Below the pieces are notes generated by a model. That model did no database searches. It was not told the DNA's origin and saw only the letters and a list, made by a program, of their open reading frames with translations. This document shows, piece by piece, positions 45,056 to 54,166 of a stretch of DNA of 64,000 nucleotides (within the stretch, counting starts at the first letter, position 1; each line of letters begins with the position of its first letter). The position numbers were made by a program, and so were the translations under genes. Source of the stretch: Cumulibacter soli. Its GTDB lineage: Bacteria; Actinomycetota; Actinomycetes; Mycobacteriales; Antricoccaceae. Location: positions 310,001 to 374,000 of the forward strand of contig NZ_SMSG01000002.1 of NCBI RefSeq assembly GCF_004382795.1, given 5' to 3'.

Positions 45056-46217
45056 CGAGAACTCCAGTCCGAAGGTAGGTCGCGGCCGCTGACGTGATCT
45101 CGCGAAGCCGGTCGAGATTGTCGCCGTACGCCGTGACGTGGCCGATCTTGCGTCCCGGACGTACTTGTTTGCCGTAGAGATGGATCTTGATCTCCGGCCA
45201 TCGGGCCATCAGATGGTGCACTCGTTCATCGATGCCCGGTCCGCCTTCGTCCCCGCCGAGGACGTTCGCCATCACGGTGTACGGCGCTCGCGAGGTACTC
45301 GCGCCGAGGGGGTAGTCGAGGACGGCGCGCAGGTGCTGCTCGAACTGGCTGGTGACGGCGCCGTCGATGCTCCAATGGCCGGAGTTGTGCGGGCGCATCG
45401 CGAGTTCGTTGATCAGGAATTCGCCGCCGGTCGTCTCGAACAGTTCAACGGCCATCACGCCGACGACGTCAAGTTCGTGAGCCAGCGAGATCGCCATCGC
45501 GGTGATCTGCTCCGCCGCCGAGGCGGACAGTTGCGGCGCCGGCGCGATGACCTCGACGCAGATGCCGTCCTGCTGAACAGTCTCAACGACCGGCCACGCG
45601 CTGACCTGACCGAACGTAGAGCGGGCGACCATCGCGGCGACCTCGCGGCGCAACGGCACCATTTCCTCGGCGAGCATCTCGAAGCCCGCGGTCTGCGAAT
45701 CTGCGACGACCTGTGCTGCCTCGGCGGCGTCGCGGACGATCCAGACGCCCTTACCGTCGTACCCGCCGGTTGCGGCCTTGATCACGACCGGCCACGTGCC
45801 GCCGGCGAACTCTTCGATGTCCGCGGCGTTGCGCACCCGTTCCCATCGGGGCTGCTGCGCGCCGCCCCAGGCCGCAATTCGGCGACGCATGACCAGTTTG
45901 TCCTGCGCGTGCAGTAAGGCCTTCGACCCGGGGAAAACCTTCACCCCGGAATCCTCGAGATGTTTGATCAACGCGCCCGGAACATGCTCGTGATCGAAGG
46001 TGACGACATCGCATTCGGCGGCGAATGCCGTGAGGTCGTCAGCGTTCAGGTGGCTGCCAATCTGCACGTCGTGCGCGACCAGCGCTGCCGATTCGTCAGC
46101 TCCCACGCTCATCACCCGCACTGACTGTCCGAGTGCGATCGCCGCCTGATGGGTCATTCGGGAGAGTTGGCCTCCGCCGACCATTCCGACGACAGGGAGT
46201 CCGGTGCGCTTATCCAC
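45045..46217 (-). CDS. purK: N5-carboxyaminoimidazole ribonucleotide synthase
   Basis: 390 residues, ATP-grasp family. It carboxylates aminoimidazole ribonucleotide with bicarbonate and ATP. The N-terminal VGGGQLSRM, the nucleotide-binding [17 protein letters not shown] and the metal-binding [21 protein letters not shown] segments are present. GTG start at 46217. It overlaps purE by 11 bases and precedes it in the operon. Confidence 0.96.
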   Translation of the reverse strand: MDKRTGLPVVGMVGGGQLSRMTHQAAIALGQSVRVMSVGADESAALVAHDVQIGSHLNADDLTAFAAECDVVTFDHEHVPGALIKHLEDSGVKVFPGSKALLHAQDKLVMRRRIAAWGGAQQPRWERVRNAADIEEFAGGTWPVVIKAATGGYDGKGVWIVRDAAEAAQVVADSQTAGFEMLAEEMVPLRREVAAMVARSTFGQVSAWPVVETVQQDGICVEVIAPAPQLSASAAEQITAMAISLAHELDVVGVMAVELFETTGGEFLINELAMRPHNSGHWSIDGAVTSQFEQHLRAVLDYPLGASTSRAPYTVMANVLGGDEGGPGIDERVHHLMARWPEIKIHLYGKQVRPGRKIGHVTAYGDNLDRLREITSAAATYLRTGVLDEH

Positions 46218-46262
46218 CGCACCACTCTAGCGAGCGCGCTCACCGGGTTTCGGCACTGCACG

Positions 46263-47222
46263 TCACCGGCGCAGGTCAGTCAACAGTTCCACGGCGTGCT
46301 GCAGGCTGTTCGGCAGCCGCTCAACCCAGATCCGCGCCCCCGCCCGCCCCGTTTGGTCAGTTCGCGCCGTCTGGTCGATTCGCGCGGGTCGGTCAGGTCG
46401 CGCAGTCTGGTCAGTTCGCTCGGTTTGGCCGGTTCGCACAGGTTGGTCAGTTCGCGCTGCCCAGTCAGCTCGCTCGCTGAGCAACGAACGCAGGCCCGCG
46501 ACCCGGGTGGTCAGTTCGGGTGTACGGCGCGCGAGGACGACCGCGGCGCTCGGGCCGATACGCACGATTGATTCGCCCGCGCAGAAGGCAGTGCGCAGAT
46601 CATCCGCCAACTGCGACATCTGCCAGGTGCGATCCCACGCGTCGATGCGGCTCTGCACGTCCAGTGGATCGGCACGCGTGTTTCCCGGCTGCAGCAGCGT
46701 CGCCACCACCAGCGCATATCGGTCTCCGAGGTGTTCACCGGCAAATTCGGCCTCTGCGGTCACTTCGCGCAGCCGCTCACTCAGATAGTCGACGCCCGGT
46801 AACGTGCCGGTCCCGACGTCCTGCAGGTCGCGCACCGTGGCTTCACCGTCGGCCCAGCCGATGGCCGCACTCTTGAGCAGGTTCACGACTTCGATCGGGC
46901 GCGGCGGAGTGCTGTAGGTGTACGCCGGATGCGCATGCAGCGCTCGCGTGAGCCGGGCGATGGCCAGTACGTCGTCCAAGGTCTCACCCAACGACACCCC
47001 CGCGCGGGCTCGAGCCAGGCCCAAGCGCGTGCAGCGTTCGGCCACGTCCCCGTCGGTCACGATGGCCTCGGCTACGGCGTCCACCGCGGGAGTCCACCAG
47101 TCATCGGGGTAGCCCCAGCCGCGTTCCTGGCTGGCCGAGCGCCACATCGATCGCAACTGCGTCGAGGTGATACCCCGGGGGCCGGGACGACCGGCCAGAG
47201 GCTTACGCAGTCCGCCACCCAT
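46263..47222 (-). CDS. Hypothetical protein with hexapeptide repeats
   Basis: 319 residues; no family recognised with confidence. It is mostly helical, with RGWGYPDDWWTPAVDAVAEA, LARARAGVSLGETLDDVLAI and YALVVATLLQPGNTR-type segments; a degenerate GGDEF-like domain in the second half is possible but not demonstrable. Near residues 245-285 six-residue repeats of RTDQTA type form a flexible linker, followed by a short conserved helix. It begins about 80 bases from the sigma factor gene, divergent from it, so a link to that regulator is possible but unproven. Confidence 0.55.
   Translation of the reverse strand: MGGGLRKPLAGRPGPRGITSTQLRSMWRSASQERGWGYPDDWWTPAVDAVAEAIVTDGDVAERCTRLGLARARAGVSLGETLDDVLAIARLTRALHAHPAYTYSTPPRPIEVVNLLKSAAIGWADGEATVRDLQDVGTGTLPGVDYLSERLREVTAEAEFAGEHLGDRYALVVATLLQPGNTRADPLDVQSRIDAWDRTWQMSQLADDLRTAFCAGESIVRIGPSAAVVLARRTPELTTRVAGLRSLLSERADWAARTDQPVRTGQTERTDQTARPDRPARIDQTARTDQTGRAGARIWVERLPNSLQHAVELLTDLRR
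46355..46480 (-). repeat. 18-bp tandem repeat coding for an RTDQTA-like linker
   Basis: The GGTCAG-type core recurs at 46355, 46373, 46391, 46409, 46427, 46445 and 46463, an exact 18-base period through seven copies with point changes. On the minus strand it encodes repeats of about six residues, such as RTDQTA, RTDQPV and RTGQTE. Confidence 0.85.
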
Positions 47223-47414
47223 TCGTTCCCGCCACCTCCATCTGAGGACCTATGAACTCCGCGTGAACATATCGGACGTCGATTGCTCATGTAGGCAAAG
47301 TGTGTGAATCTGACCGTAAAGCGGTCGTTTCTTGAGCATCTGGGCCGTACTATCTACCGTGGCGCCAGAGTTCTGGTCCGGACGACCCCCAATGTTTCTT
47401 GGAGCACGACCCGA

Positions 47415-49598
47415 ATGACGACCTCACAGCGCTCGGCGGCCGACGACAAGGCCGCCGACGCCGAGTACATCACGGCTGTCCGTGGTGGCGATAGGTCAGC
47501 CTTCGCTCCGCTCTACAAACGCCACCAGGCCGCGGCGTACCACCTGGCGCGCCAATTGGTCACCTCCCCCAGCGAGGCCGAGGATCTGGTTTCGGAGTCG
47601 TTCGCCAAGGTCTTCAACACGCTACTCAGCGGCGGCGGACCCGACTCAGCGTTCCGGGCGTATCTGCTCACCAGCGTGCGCAACACGTTCTATGACGCCG
47701 TCCGGCAAGGCAAGAAACTCTCCTACACCGATAACCTCGAGCCCCTCGTCGAAGGCGAGGAGTTCGAGGACCCCACGGTCAAAGGCCTCGATAACGCGCT
47801 CGCGGCGAAAGCTTTCGCGACGCTGCCGGAGCGCTGGCAGGCGGTGCTGTGGCACACCGAGATCGAAGGTGAGTCACCGGCGCAGGTCGCCCCGCTGCTC
47901 GGGTTGACCGCGAACGGCGTCGCCGCGCTCGCCTACCGCGCCCGCGAAGGGCTCAAGCAGGCCTTCCTGCAAGCGCACGTCGCGGATGTCGCGACGGACG
48001 ACTGCAAGGTGACCAATAGCCGGCTCGGCGCTTGGAGCCGGGGCGGTCTGTCCACCCGCGAACAGCGTCAGGTCGATGCCCACCTTGAGGTGTGCGATCG
48101 TTGCGCGGCGGTCGCCGCCGAGATCAGTGATCTCGGCACCGGGCTGCGCGGTGTCGTCGCCGTGCTCGCGATCGGCACCCCCACCCTCACCGCCGCGTAC
48201 CTCGCCGGCGGTTCTATGGCCAAGATCGGCGCCCTCGCCTGGGCGGGCGCAACCGCGCCCGCCGCCGGGCTGGCGAAGATCACCGGACTAGTTACCGGTG
48301 CGGGCGTGCTCGCACCGGGCATGACCACGGGAGTTGTCGGCGCCACCACTGGTGTCGGCGCTACCGCCGGCGCCGGAATCGGCGCTACCGCAGTATCCTC
48401 AACCGCCGCCACAACCGCAGCAGGAGTATTCGTGGAGAGCAGTTCCTCATCAGCGGCAGCCGCAGGCGCGGCCGCGCACAGCGCCCGTGGCCTATGGGGC
48501 GCCGTCGCCGGTACAGCCGCGGTCGCGGCGATTGCGACCATCGTGATCGTGAGCGCGAACTTCGGTGATCCAGAGCCGAGCGCGGATGACGTCGGCCTAG
48601 CCCCCTCGACCAGCTCTGATTCGGCGGACCCCACGACGGGCGACAACTCCTCCAGTGCGCCCTCGAGCACGAAGTCGCCGTCCGCGCCGGGCACTAATCG
48701 CGAATCCGGCGGGTTAGACCTGCCGTCAATCCCTGCGGTGGACGACGATTTCCTCGGTGCGCTGCCCAGCATCGGCGCGCTACCGAAGGAAGAGGACGCC
48801 GAGGAGTCCGGCTCGTCCGACGAGTCACCTGCGCCTGCCGATGAAGGCACTGCGACGGAGAATCCGGGAGCGACCGAAGAACCTCCGCCCGCCACCGGAG
48901 AGCCGACGACCCCACCGGAGACCGAGGAACCCACCGAGCCCGAGGAGCCCACCACCCCTTCGCAGCCCACCGACCCGACGGATGAGCCAGAGCCACCGCT
49001 GCCAGCGGCACCGACGATTACGCCGGATGACGTCACCTTGACGCTGGACAATACGACCGATCCTGAGACCCCGACTTATGCCTCAGGGCCCATCGTTATC
49101 ACCCATCAGGGCGAGGTCGACTATTCCGCCGTATCGATCACGATCCCGACCTTCACGATCACACCCGCGACGCCTGAGCCGGATGCTCTCGCCGATGAGC
49201 CAACACCACTAACCGCGGAGTGCTTCGTCGAGATCCAGGGCGCTGCCCCGGCGGACCCGGTACCGTGCGGCGACGAGGAGGTGCCGTTCGACTTGCTTCA
49301 GGGAGGCGCCCCCCTCACCGCCGGTGAGACGGTGACGTTCTCCGTCACAATCAAGCTGGACCAAGAAGGCGCGACCATCGATGATTTTACTGCCGAGGTG
49401 AACGGCACATATAGCGACGACTCGGGCTCCTTCGACGGTGAGATCAAGTTTGATGTCACGCCTCCAGATACTTCCAATCCGGACGAAGGTGGCGGCGAGG
49501 ATCCGGGCAACGGTGACAATGAAGGAAATGGCCAGGGCGGGAATGACCAACCTGGTGGCACGGGCGACTCTGGCACCGACGACGATGACGAGCAGTAG
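47415..49598 (+). CDS. ECF sigma factor fused to zinc-finger, transmembrane and extracytoplasmic domains
   Basis: About 727 residues from ATG at 47415 (GGAG 12 bases upstream); an in-frame start at 47304 is possible. Residues 18-95 are sigma region 2 (LYKRHQAAAYHLARQLVTSP, EAEDLVSESFAKVF) and 125-185 are region 4 (ALAAKAFATLPERWQAVLWH, GLTANGVAALAYRAREGL). A ZAS-like zinc motif follows: C197, then H223, C227, C230 (HLEVCDRC). A Gly/Ala/Thr-rich stretch has membrane segments at about 245-267 and 358-382, then a Pro/Thr/Glu-rich linker (385-530) and an extracytoplasmic beta domain with two Cys (about 535-690), ending in a GDN-rich tail. Sigma, anti-sigma-like and sensor parts thus lie in one chain. 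Similar fused ECFs (such as group ECF53) are known in actinobacteria. The regulon is unknown. Confidence 0.85.
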   Translation: MTTSQRSAADDKAADAEYITAVRGGDRSAFAPLYKRHQAAAYHLARQLVTSPSEAEDLVSESFAKVFNTLLSGGGPDSAFRAYLLTSVRNTFYDAVRQGKKLSYTDNLEPLVEGEEFEDPTVKGLDNALAAKAFATLPERWQAVLWHTEIEGESPAQVAPLLGLTANGVAALAYRAREGLKQAFLQAHVADVATDDCKVTNSRLGAWSRGGLSTREQRQVDAHLEVCDRCAAVAAEISDLGTGLRGVVAVLAIGTPTLTAAYLAGGSMAKIGALAWAGATAPAAGLAKITGLVTGAGVLAPGMTTGVVGATTGVGATAGAGIGATAVSSTAATTAAGVFVESSSSSAAAAGAAAHSARGLWGAVAGTAAVAAIATIVIVSANFGDPEPSADDVGLAPSTSSDSADPTTGDNSSSAPSSTKSPSAPGTNRESGGLDLPSIPAVDDDFLGALPSIGALPKEEDAEESGSSDESPAPADEGTATENPGATEEPPPATGEPTTPPETEEPTEPEEPTTPSQPTDPTDEPEPPLPAAPTITPDDVTLTLDNTTDPETPTYASGPIVITHQGEVDYSAVSITIPTFTITPATPEPDALADEPTPLTAECFVEIQGAAPADPVPCGDEEVPFDLLQGGAPLTAGETVTFSVTIKLDQEGATIDDFTAEVNGTYSDDSGSFDGEIKFDVTPPDTSNPDEGGGEDPGNGDNEGNGQGGNDQPGGTGDSGTDDDDEQ

Positions 49599-49807
49599 CC
49601 TCCGGCTCAATGAGTCAGCGGTACTGAATCAGTGCGCTCGTCGACGCTAGAGCCGCATCAAGCAGGTCGTAAGGCCGACACATAGTCACACTCGATACTC
49701 GCTTTCGGAGTCGTTCGTCGTCTCCGAGGGCGGGTATCGTCGTACAGCGCGCACCGGCCGCGCAGGACGTGAGCAGTCGATCACTTTTAGATCACCTCTT
49801 GCCTCGT

Positions 49808-49823
49808 TCGAACATTTGTTCGA
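49808..49823. promoter_or_regulatory. LexA (SOS) box of imuA'-imuB
   Basis: TCGAACATTTGTTCGA is a perfect match to the mycobacterial SOS box TCGAACNNNNGTTCGA. It lies only 10 bases upstream of the imuA' GTG, so LexA would cover the promoter. This makes the mutasome genes DNA-damage inducible. Confidence 0.95.
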
Positions 49824-49833
49824 TCATTGAAGT

Positions 49834-50553
49834 GTGGCTGGTACCTCTCTCGCAACTGCGCTCGCCGATCTTCCGATCACGCGCGCGTCCGCGCTGACCT
49901 CCGGAGCGCAAAGCCAGCCACTCACCCGCGGATCCGACCTAGAAGCCCACTACCAGCGAACCCTCGACGGGCTCACTCCCCTCCTCGGCCCAGGACTGCG
50001 CCGAGGCGCGAGTTACCTCGTCGAGGGCTCCACCTCGTTGTGCCTGGCGCTCGCCGCCGGCGTCAGCCAAGGCGGGTCGTGGTGCGCCGCCGTCGGCATG
50101 CCGCATCTCGGACTACAGGCAGCGGCCGGGTTAGGAGTCGACCTCGACCGATTCGCGGTGGTCCCCGACCCAGGAAGTCACTGGCTGGAGGTAACCGCGA
50201 CCCTGGCCGATGCCGTCGACCTCATCCTGCTCACCCCGCCAACCCGGGCCGCCGACAGCGACGTACGCCGCCTCGCCGCTCGGCTACGCCAGCGCAGTTG
50301 CACCTTGGTCGTACACGCCAACACCTGGAGCGGCATCGAGGCACGGCTCACCGTCACCGACAGCCAATGGCAGGGCGCCTCCGGCGACGGACGCGGCTAC
50401 TTGAACGCACGACATGCGCGCGTCACCGTGAGCGGCAAGGGCACCCCGACCTCCGAGCGACTCTGGCTCCCCGCTCCAGACGGCGGTGTACGGCGCTACA
50501 CCCCTTCGTCCGAATCCGGTCGCCGGGGCAGCCAACTACAGGCGGTCCGATGA
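49834..50553 (+). CDS. imuA': ImuA' (RecA-like SOS mutagenesis protein)
   Basis: 239 residues. It resembles the RecA-fold ImuA' of actinobacteria: LLGPGLRRGASYLVEGSTS with a degenerate P-loop, AVGMPHLGLQAAAGLGVDLD and LADAVDLILLTPP. ImuA' binds ImuB and is needed for DnaE2-dependent mutagenesis. The start is GTG at 49834 (or GTG at 49832 in another frame is excluded). With the LexA box 10 bases upstream, the message probably has little or no leader. The gene overlaps imuB by ATGA. Confidence 0.88.
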   Translation: MAGTSLATALADLPITRASALTSGAQSQPLTRGSDLEAHYQRTLDGLTPLLGPGLRRGASYLVEGSTSLCLALAAGVSQGGSWCAAVGMPHLGLQAAAGLGVDLDRFAVVPDPGSHWLEVTATLADAVDLILLTPPTRAADSDVRRLAARLRQRSCTLVVHANTWSGIEARLTVTDSQWQGASGDGRGYLNARHARVTVSGKGTPTSERLWLPAPDGGVRRYTPSSESGRRGSQLQAVR

Positions 50554-52142
50554 GTGAACTCACGCTGTTCGACGAATCCTTCATCGACGATGAGCCGCCG
50601 CTTCGGGTATTGGCGATGTGGTACCCCGATTGGCCAGTACTGTCCGCCTTTCCCGATATAGCGGACGATGAGCCACTTGCCGTGTTTAGCGATGGCGTCG
50701 TTCTCGCGTGTTCACCGCGCGCCCGCGCAGACGGCGTACGGCGCGGGATGCGCCGCCGGGAGGCCCAGTCCCGCGTCCCTTCGCTGCGCTGGACGACGCA
50801 TAGCTCCGACAACGACGCCCACGCATTCGAACCACTGCTTCGCGCGGTAGAGCACATCTCCCCCGGCGTCGAATTGGTCCGCCCCGGATTGTGCGTGACC
50901 GGCGCGCGCGGTCCCACGCGTTACTTCGGCGGCGAAGAGCCGCTCATCGACGCACTCGGCGAATATCTGGAAAGCATCGGATTTCCCGGCGCTCAGTTCG
51001 GGATCGCCGACGGGGCATTCGCTGCGATACAGGCCGCCCACGACGATCTCGTCGTACCCGTCGGCGGCTCACCTTCGTTCCTGGCCGCGCTGCCTGTCGA
51101 CGTCCTTGATGACCGCGAACTGACCGACCTACTGCGCAGGCTCGGCATCCGCACGTTGGGTGATTTCGCCGCTCTGCCGGCAAACCAGATATCGGCGCGG
51201 TTCGGGGCATCCGGCGTCGCCGCGCACCGACTCGCCGCCGGAAGAGAACGTCGCCACCTCGCCGCACGTACCCCACCACCAGATCTCACCCTCACCATCG
51301 ACCTGGATCCACCGCTGGAAAACGTCGAGACGGTCGCGTTCACCAGCCGGCAGCATGCTGACCGATTCGTCGCGCGCCTGGCACGGCGAGATCTGGTGTG
51401 CACCGTCCTGGACATACGACTCGTCGACGAACAGGGCGCTACATCGCGCCGCACATGGCGACATCCCGGGTGGTTTGCCGCGGCGGACGTCGTGGATCGA
51501 GTGCGCTGGCAGGTACAGGCCGCGACGCCGGCGAACAGTTCTGTGCGATTAGGCATCAACAGCGGAGGCGCTTTACTGGGCGCCCTCACTCAGATCGTTC
51601 TGACACCACGCGAAGTCGACCGTGTTGGCGAGCACGCCGAAGGGCTTTACGATCAGCGCCGCGACAACGACCGGGTGCACCACGCTTTCACTCGAGTGCA
51701 GAGCATGCTTGACCATACGGCGATCCTCACCCCAATCCGCAGCGGCGGACGATCTCCGCGCGAGTTCTGCACGCTCACCCCTTGGGGCGAACGACATGCG
51801 CCGCGACACGACCCGCTGGCCCCTTGGCCCGGACGCCTCCCCGACCCGGCGCCTTCGCGATTGCCCTCACCACCGGAGTCGGTGATCGTCGCGGACGCCG
51901 ATGGCACCGTCGTGGACGTCGATGATCGCGGATTCCTCACTGCACACCCCGCCTGGGTACGGTTCCGCACCCGCGCGGCTGAACAGATCACGTCGTGGGC
52001 CGGACCGTGGCATAGCGATGAGCGTTGGTGGGACCTTGCCGCTGGGCTCCAACTCAGCAGGATCCAAGCGGTGACAGTGTCTGCGGCCTACCTATTGGTG
52101 CACTCCGCCACCGGATGGTGGCTAGAAGGCATCTATGACTGA
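50550..52142 (+). CDS. imuB: ImuB (catalytically inactive Y-family polymerase)
   Basis: 530 residues from ATG at 50550, overlapping the imuA' stop (ATGA). The fold is Y-family: VLAMWYPDWPVLSAF, VFSDGVVLACSPRARADGVR, TRYFGGEEPLIDALGEYLES and RLGIRTLGDFAALPANQI. The usual HVDMDAFFASVE carboxylates are replaced, here by VLAMWYPDW, so no polymerase activity is expected. It recruits DnaE2 and beta clamp; a clamp-binding-like motif is not clear at the C-terminus. The longer frame to 49827 lies inside imuA'. Confidence 0.9.
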   Translation: MSELTLFDESFIDDEPPLRVLAMWYPDWPVLSAFPDIADDEPLAVFSDGVVLACSPRARADGVRRGMRRREAQSRVPSLRWTTHSSDNDAHAFEPLLRAVEHISPGVELVRPGLCVTGARGPTRYFGGEEPLIDALGEYLESIGFPGAQFGIADGAFAAIQAAHDDLVVPVGGSPSFLAALPVDVLDDRELTDLLRRLGIRTLGDFAALPANQISARFGASGVAAHRLAAGRERRHLAARTPPPDLTLTIDLDPPLENVETVAFTSRQHADRFVARLARRDLVCTVLDIRLVDEQGATSRRTWRHPGWFAAADVVDRVRWQVQAATPANSSVRLGINSGGALLGALTQIVLTPREVDRVGEHAEGLYDQRRDNDRVHHAFTRVQSMLDHTAILTPIRSGGRSPREFCTLTPWGERHAPRHDPLAPWPGRLPDPAPSRLPSPPESVIVADADGTVVDVDDRGFLTAHPAWVRFRTRAAEQITSWAGPWHSDERWWDLAAGLQLSRIQAVTVSAAYLLVHSATGWWLEGIYD

Positions 52143-52324
52143 ATATCCGATTCATATGGCTGTCCCGTCCGACCATCAGGCCACGCGGGCCTGCACATCG
52201 AGCACGGTCGCCCCGGACACAATCGACCTACCCAACGAAAACCATCTCGCTAGCCATTGTCTTTCTGTTCGAACATTTGTACGATAGAACGACACGGCAC
52301 ACACGTTCATGAGAGGAGGCCGGA
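52143..52324. other. Intergenic region between imuB and the HNH gene
   Basis: This 182-base gap carries no recognisable gene. It holds the second LexA box (52269-52284) and a GAGGAGG-type ribosome-binding site before 52325. Its sequence around the box (GTTCGAACATTTGTACGAT) closely resembles that upstream of imuA', suggesting duplication of the promoter. Confidence 0.6.
52269..52284. promoter_or_regulatory. LexA (SOS) box of the HNH nuclease gene
   Basis: TCGAACATTTGTACGA matches the SOS box except one base (A for T in the second half-site). It lies about 40 bases before the HNH start, with a ribosome-binding site (GAGGAGGCC) between. It is the nearest promoter candidate for dnaE2 as well. 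Confidence 0.85.
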
Positions 52325-54124
52325 GTGACAACGACCCGCGAGGAAACCGACACCCTCCGTTTCGTCCCCGCCGACGCACGAGTGGCCGCCGCCGTAACTC
52401 CGGAAGGGGTGCGCTGTCTGCACGTCGCCTCCGACCTCTCCACACGCATATCTGAGAGTCTCGGTCGTTTCGCCGACGCCCTCGATGACCTGATCACCTT
52501 CGGTGAGCGCGGCGAACTCCTCGCTCTCGATCCCGCCTGCTTATTGAAGTTCGCCGCCGAACTGGAGAGCCACCGCGCCCGCAGCATCCAGATCGACAAT
52601 TACGTGTATCAGGCCGCAGGTGACGACCTCGATCATTTCCGCAAGCACACCGGGGAAAGCAGCATCGCCCGCGGGCTGGCGACTCATCTGCGACTCTCCC
52701 TCGGCGAGGCATACAGCCGCGCCCGTCGCGCGCATGCGATGCTGCCGCGCGCTGATCAAGACGACGAGGAGCAACCCGCGCCATTACCCTCACTGACCGC
52801 TGCGCTCGCCCGCGGCGAGATCACCAGCGGTCAGCTCGACGAAATCGAGGCCGCGATGCGCCGCATGGGCACCATCGCCGACCTCGACTGCTCGCTTCTC
52901 GAACAAGCCGAGCAAACCCTCGTAGCCGACGCCGCCACCCTCAGCCCCATCGGTCTGCGCAAGACCGGTGAAGACCTTGATCGGGCTCTGCACGCCGATG
53001 AGAGCTGTCCCGACCCCAAGATCGCCGAGGCCCGCCGCGCGCTGACCATCGGCGCTCAACGTCACGATGGCACCTATGCCATCACCGGATACCTGACCGC
53101 ACCGGTAAAAGCACAGTTGGAGTCTGTCCTGTCGCCGCTGAGCGCGCCGAGGCCAGCCGCCGACGGCACTCCTGACGTACGCACAGCACCGCAACGACGG
53201 CACGACGCCCTTGGTGATCTCGCGCAGCGTCTTCTGGATCTCGCTGGCGTCCCGGCCAGTGGCGGAACTGCCACTACCGTGCACATCAACGTCGATATGG
53301 ACGCGATTCTCGACGCGCTCAACATCACCGACACCTCAGAGGGCGTCAGCGCCGATCATGACGGCGGCGACGACGACCAACGTAATCCCACACATTCGGA
53401 TGGTGGAGATGGTGCCGCCGTAAGCGAGCGCAACCGGTCACGATATGTGGGCCGAATCGCCGGCGGCGATCGCATCACGCTCGACGACTTCCTCCACCTC
53501 GCCGATGAGGCCTTACTGATCCCGACCTGGATGAGCGACACCGGCGGCATTGTCGCCTACGGCAGGGCGCGCCGGATCGCGACCGAGAATCAAACCCACG
53601 CCCTCATCGCCCGCGACCATGGCTGTTCGTACCCCACCTGCGACGCACCGCCAGATTGGTCCCAACGCCATCACGTCGTCGAATGGTGGCGCGACGGAGC
53701 AACCGATCTCAATAATCTCACTTTGGTCTGCGGCCACCATCATCGAAACTTCGAGGCCTCCGGATGGCGCGTCGACATCATCGATGGGCTTCCTTGGTGG
53801 ACACCACCAGAACACATCGATCCTGATCGGGTTCCACGGCTGAACCCCAGGATACGAATACCTAGCCAGCACGAGATCGAGAACGTCGCACGTCAGGCCT
53901 CAGCGGCCCGCGCCAAGGCGCCCAAGAACCTACTTTTCCGCTATTCAGCCGATTCAAGCGATGGGGATGGTCTCGATCCCGTTGATGACCTCATTCCGCT
54001 CCTAGCCGCACACGTCAACAACCCGCACCAACGCAATCGGTTCCACCAAGAGCTCGCCGACCTCCTCGCGGCCTACCTCGATACCGGCTCCGCTATCCCC
54101 GCCGGCACCGGCGCCGTCGCATGA
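52325..54124 (+). CDS. DUF222/HNH endonuclease family protein (13E12 type)
   Basis: 599 residues. The N-terminal three-quarters is DUF222 (EITSGQLDEIEAAMRRMGTI and QRLLDLAGVPASGGTA-type segments); the C-terminus carries an intact HNH nuclease: CSYPTCDAPPDWSQRHHVVE, DLNNLTLVCGHHHRNFE, with the paired histidines, asparagine and histidine in order. Function of the family is unsettled; some are thought selfish. GTG start at 52325. It lies between imuB and dnaE2, has its own LexA box, and ends 42 bases before dnaE2 on the same strand. Confidence 0.93.
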   Translation: MTTTREETDTLRFVPADARVAAAVTPEGVRCLHVASDLSTRISESLGRFADALDDLITFGERGELLALDPACLLKFAAELESHRARSIQIDNYVYQAAGDDLDHFRKHTGESSIARGLATHLRLSLGEAYSRARRAHAMLPRADQDDEEQPAPLPSLTAALARGEITSGQLDEIEAAMRRMGTIADLDCSLLEQAEQTLVADAATLSPIGLRKTGEDLDRALHADESCPDPKIAEARRALTIGAQRHDGTYAITGYLTAPVKAQLESVLSPLSAPRPAADGTPDVRTAPQRRHDALGDLAQRLLDLAGVPASGGTATTVHINVDMDAILDALNITDTSEGVSADHDGGDDDQRNPTHSDGGDGAAVSERNRSRYVGRIAGGDRITLDDFLHLADEALLIPTWMSDTGGIVAYGRARRIATENQTHALIARDHGCSYPTCDAPPDWSQRHHVVEWWRDGATDLNNLTLVCGHHHRNFEASGWRVDIIDGLPWWTPPEHIDPDRVPRLNPRIRIPSQHEIENVARQASAARAKAPKNLLFRYSADSSDGDGLDPVDDLIPLLAAHVNNPHQRNRFHQELADLLAAYLDTGSAIPAGTGAVA

Positions 54125-54166
54125 CTCGCCGATCAGCAGTCGAGAAGTCTCGAGAAGTGAAGACGC

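Noticed and set aside
46263-47222. A GGDEF-domain protein
   Set aside because: The GG(D/E)EF motif is not present and the resemblance is limited; I left it as hypothetical.
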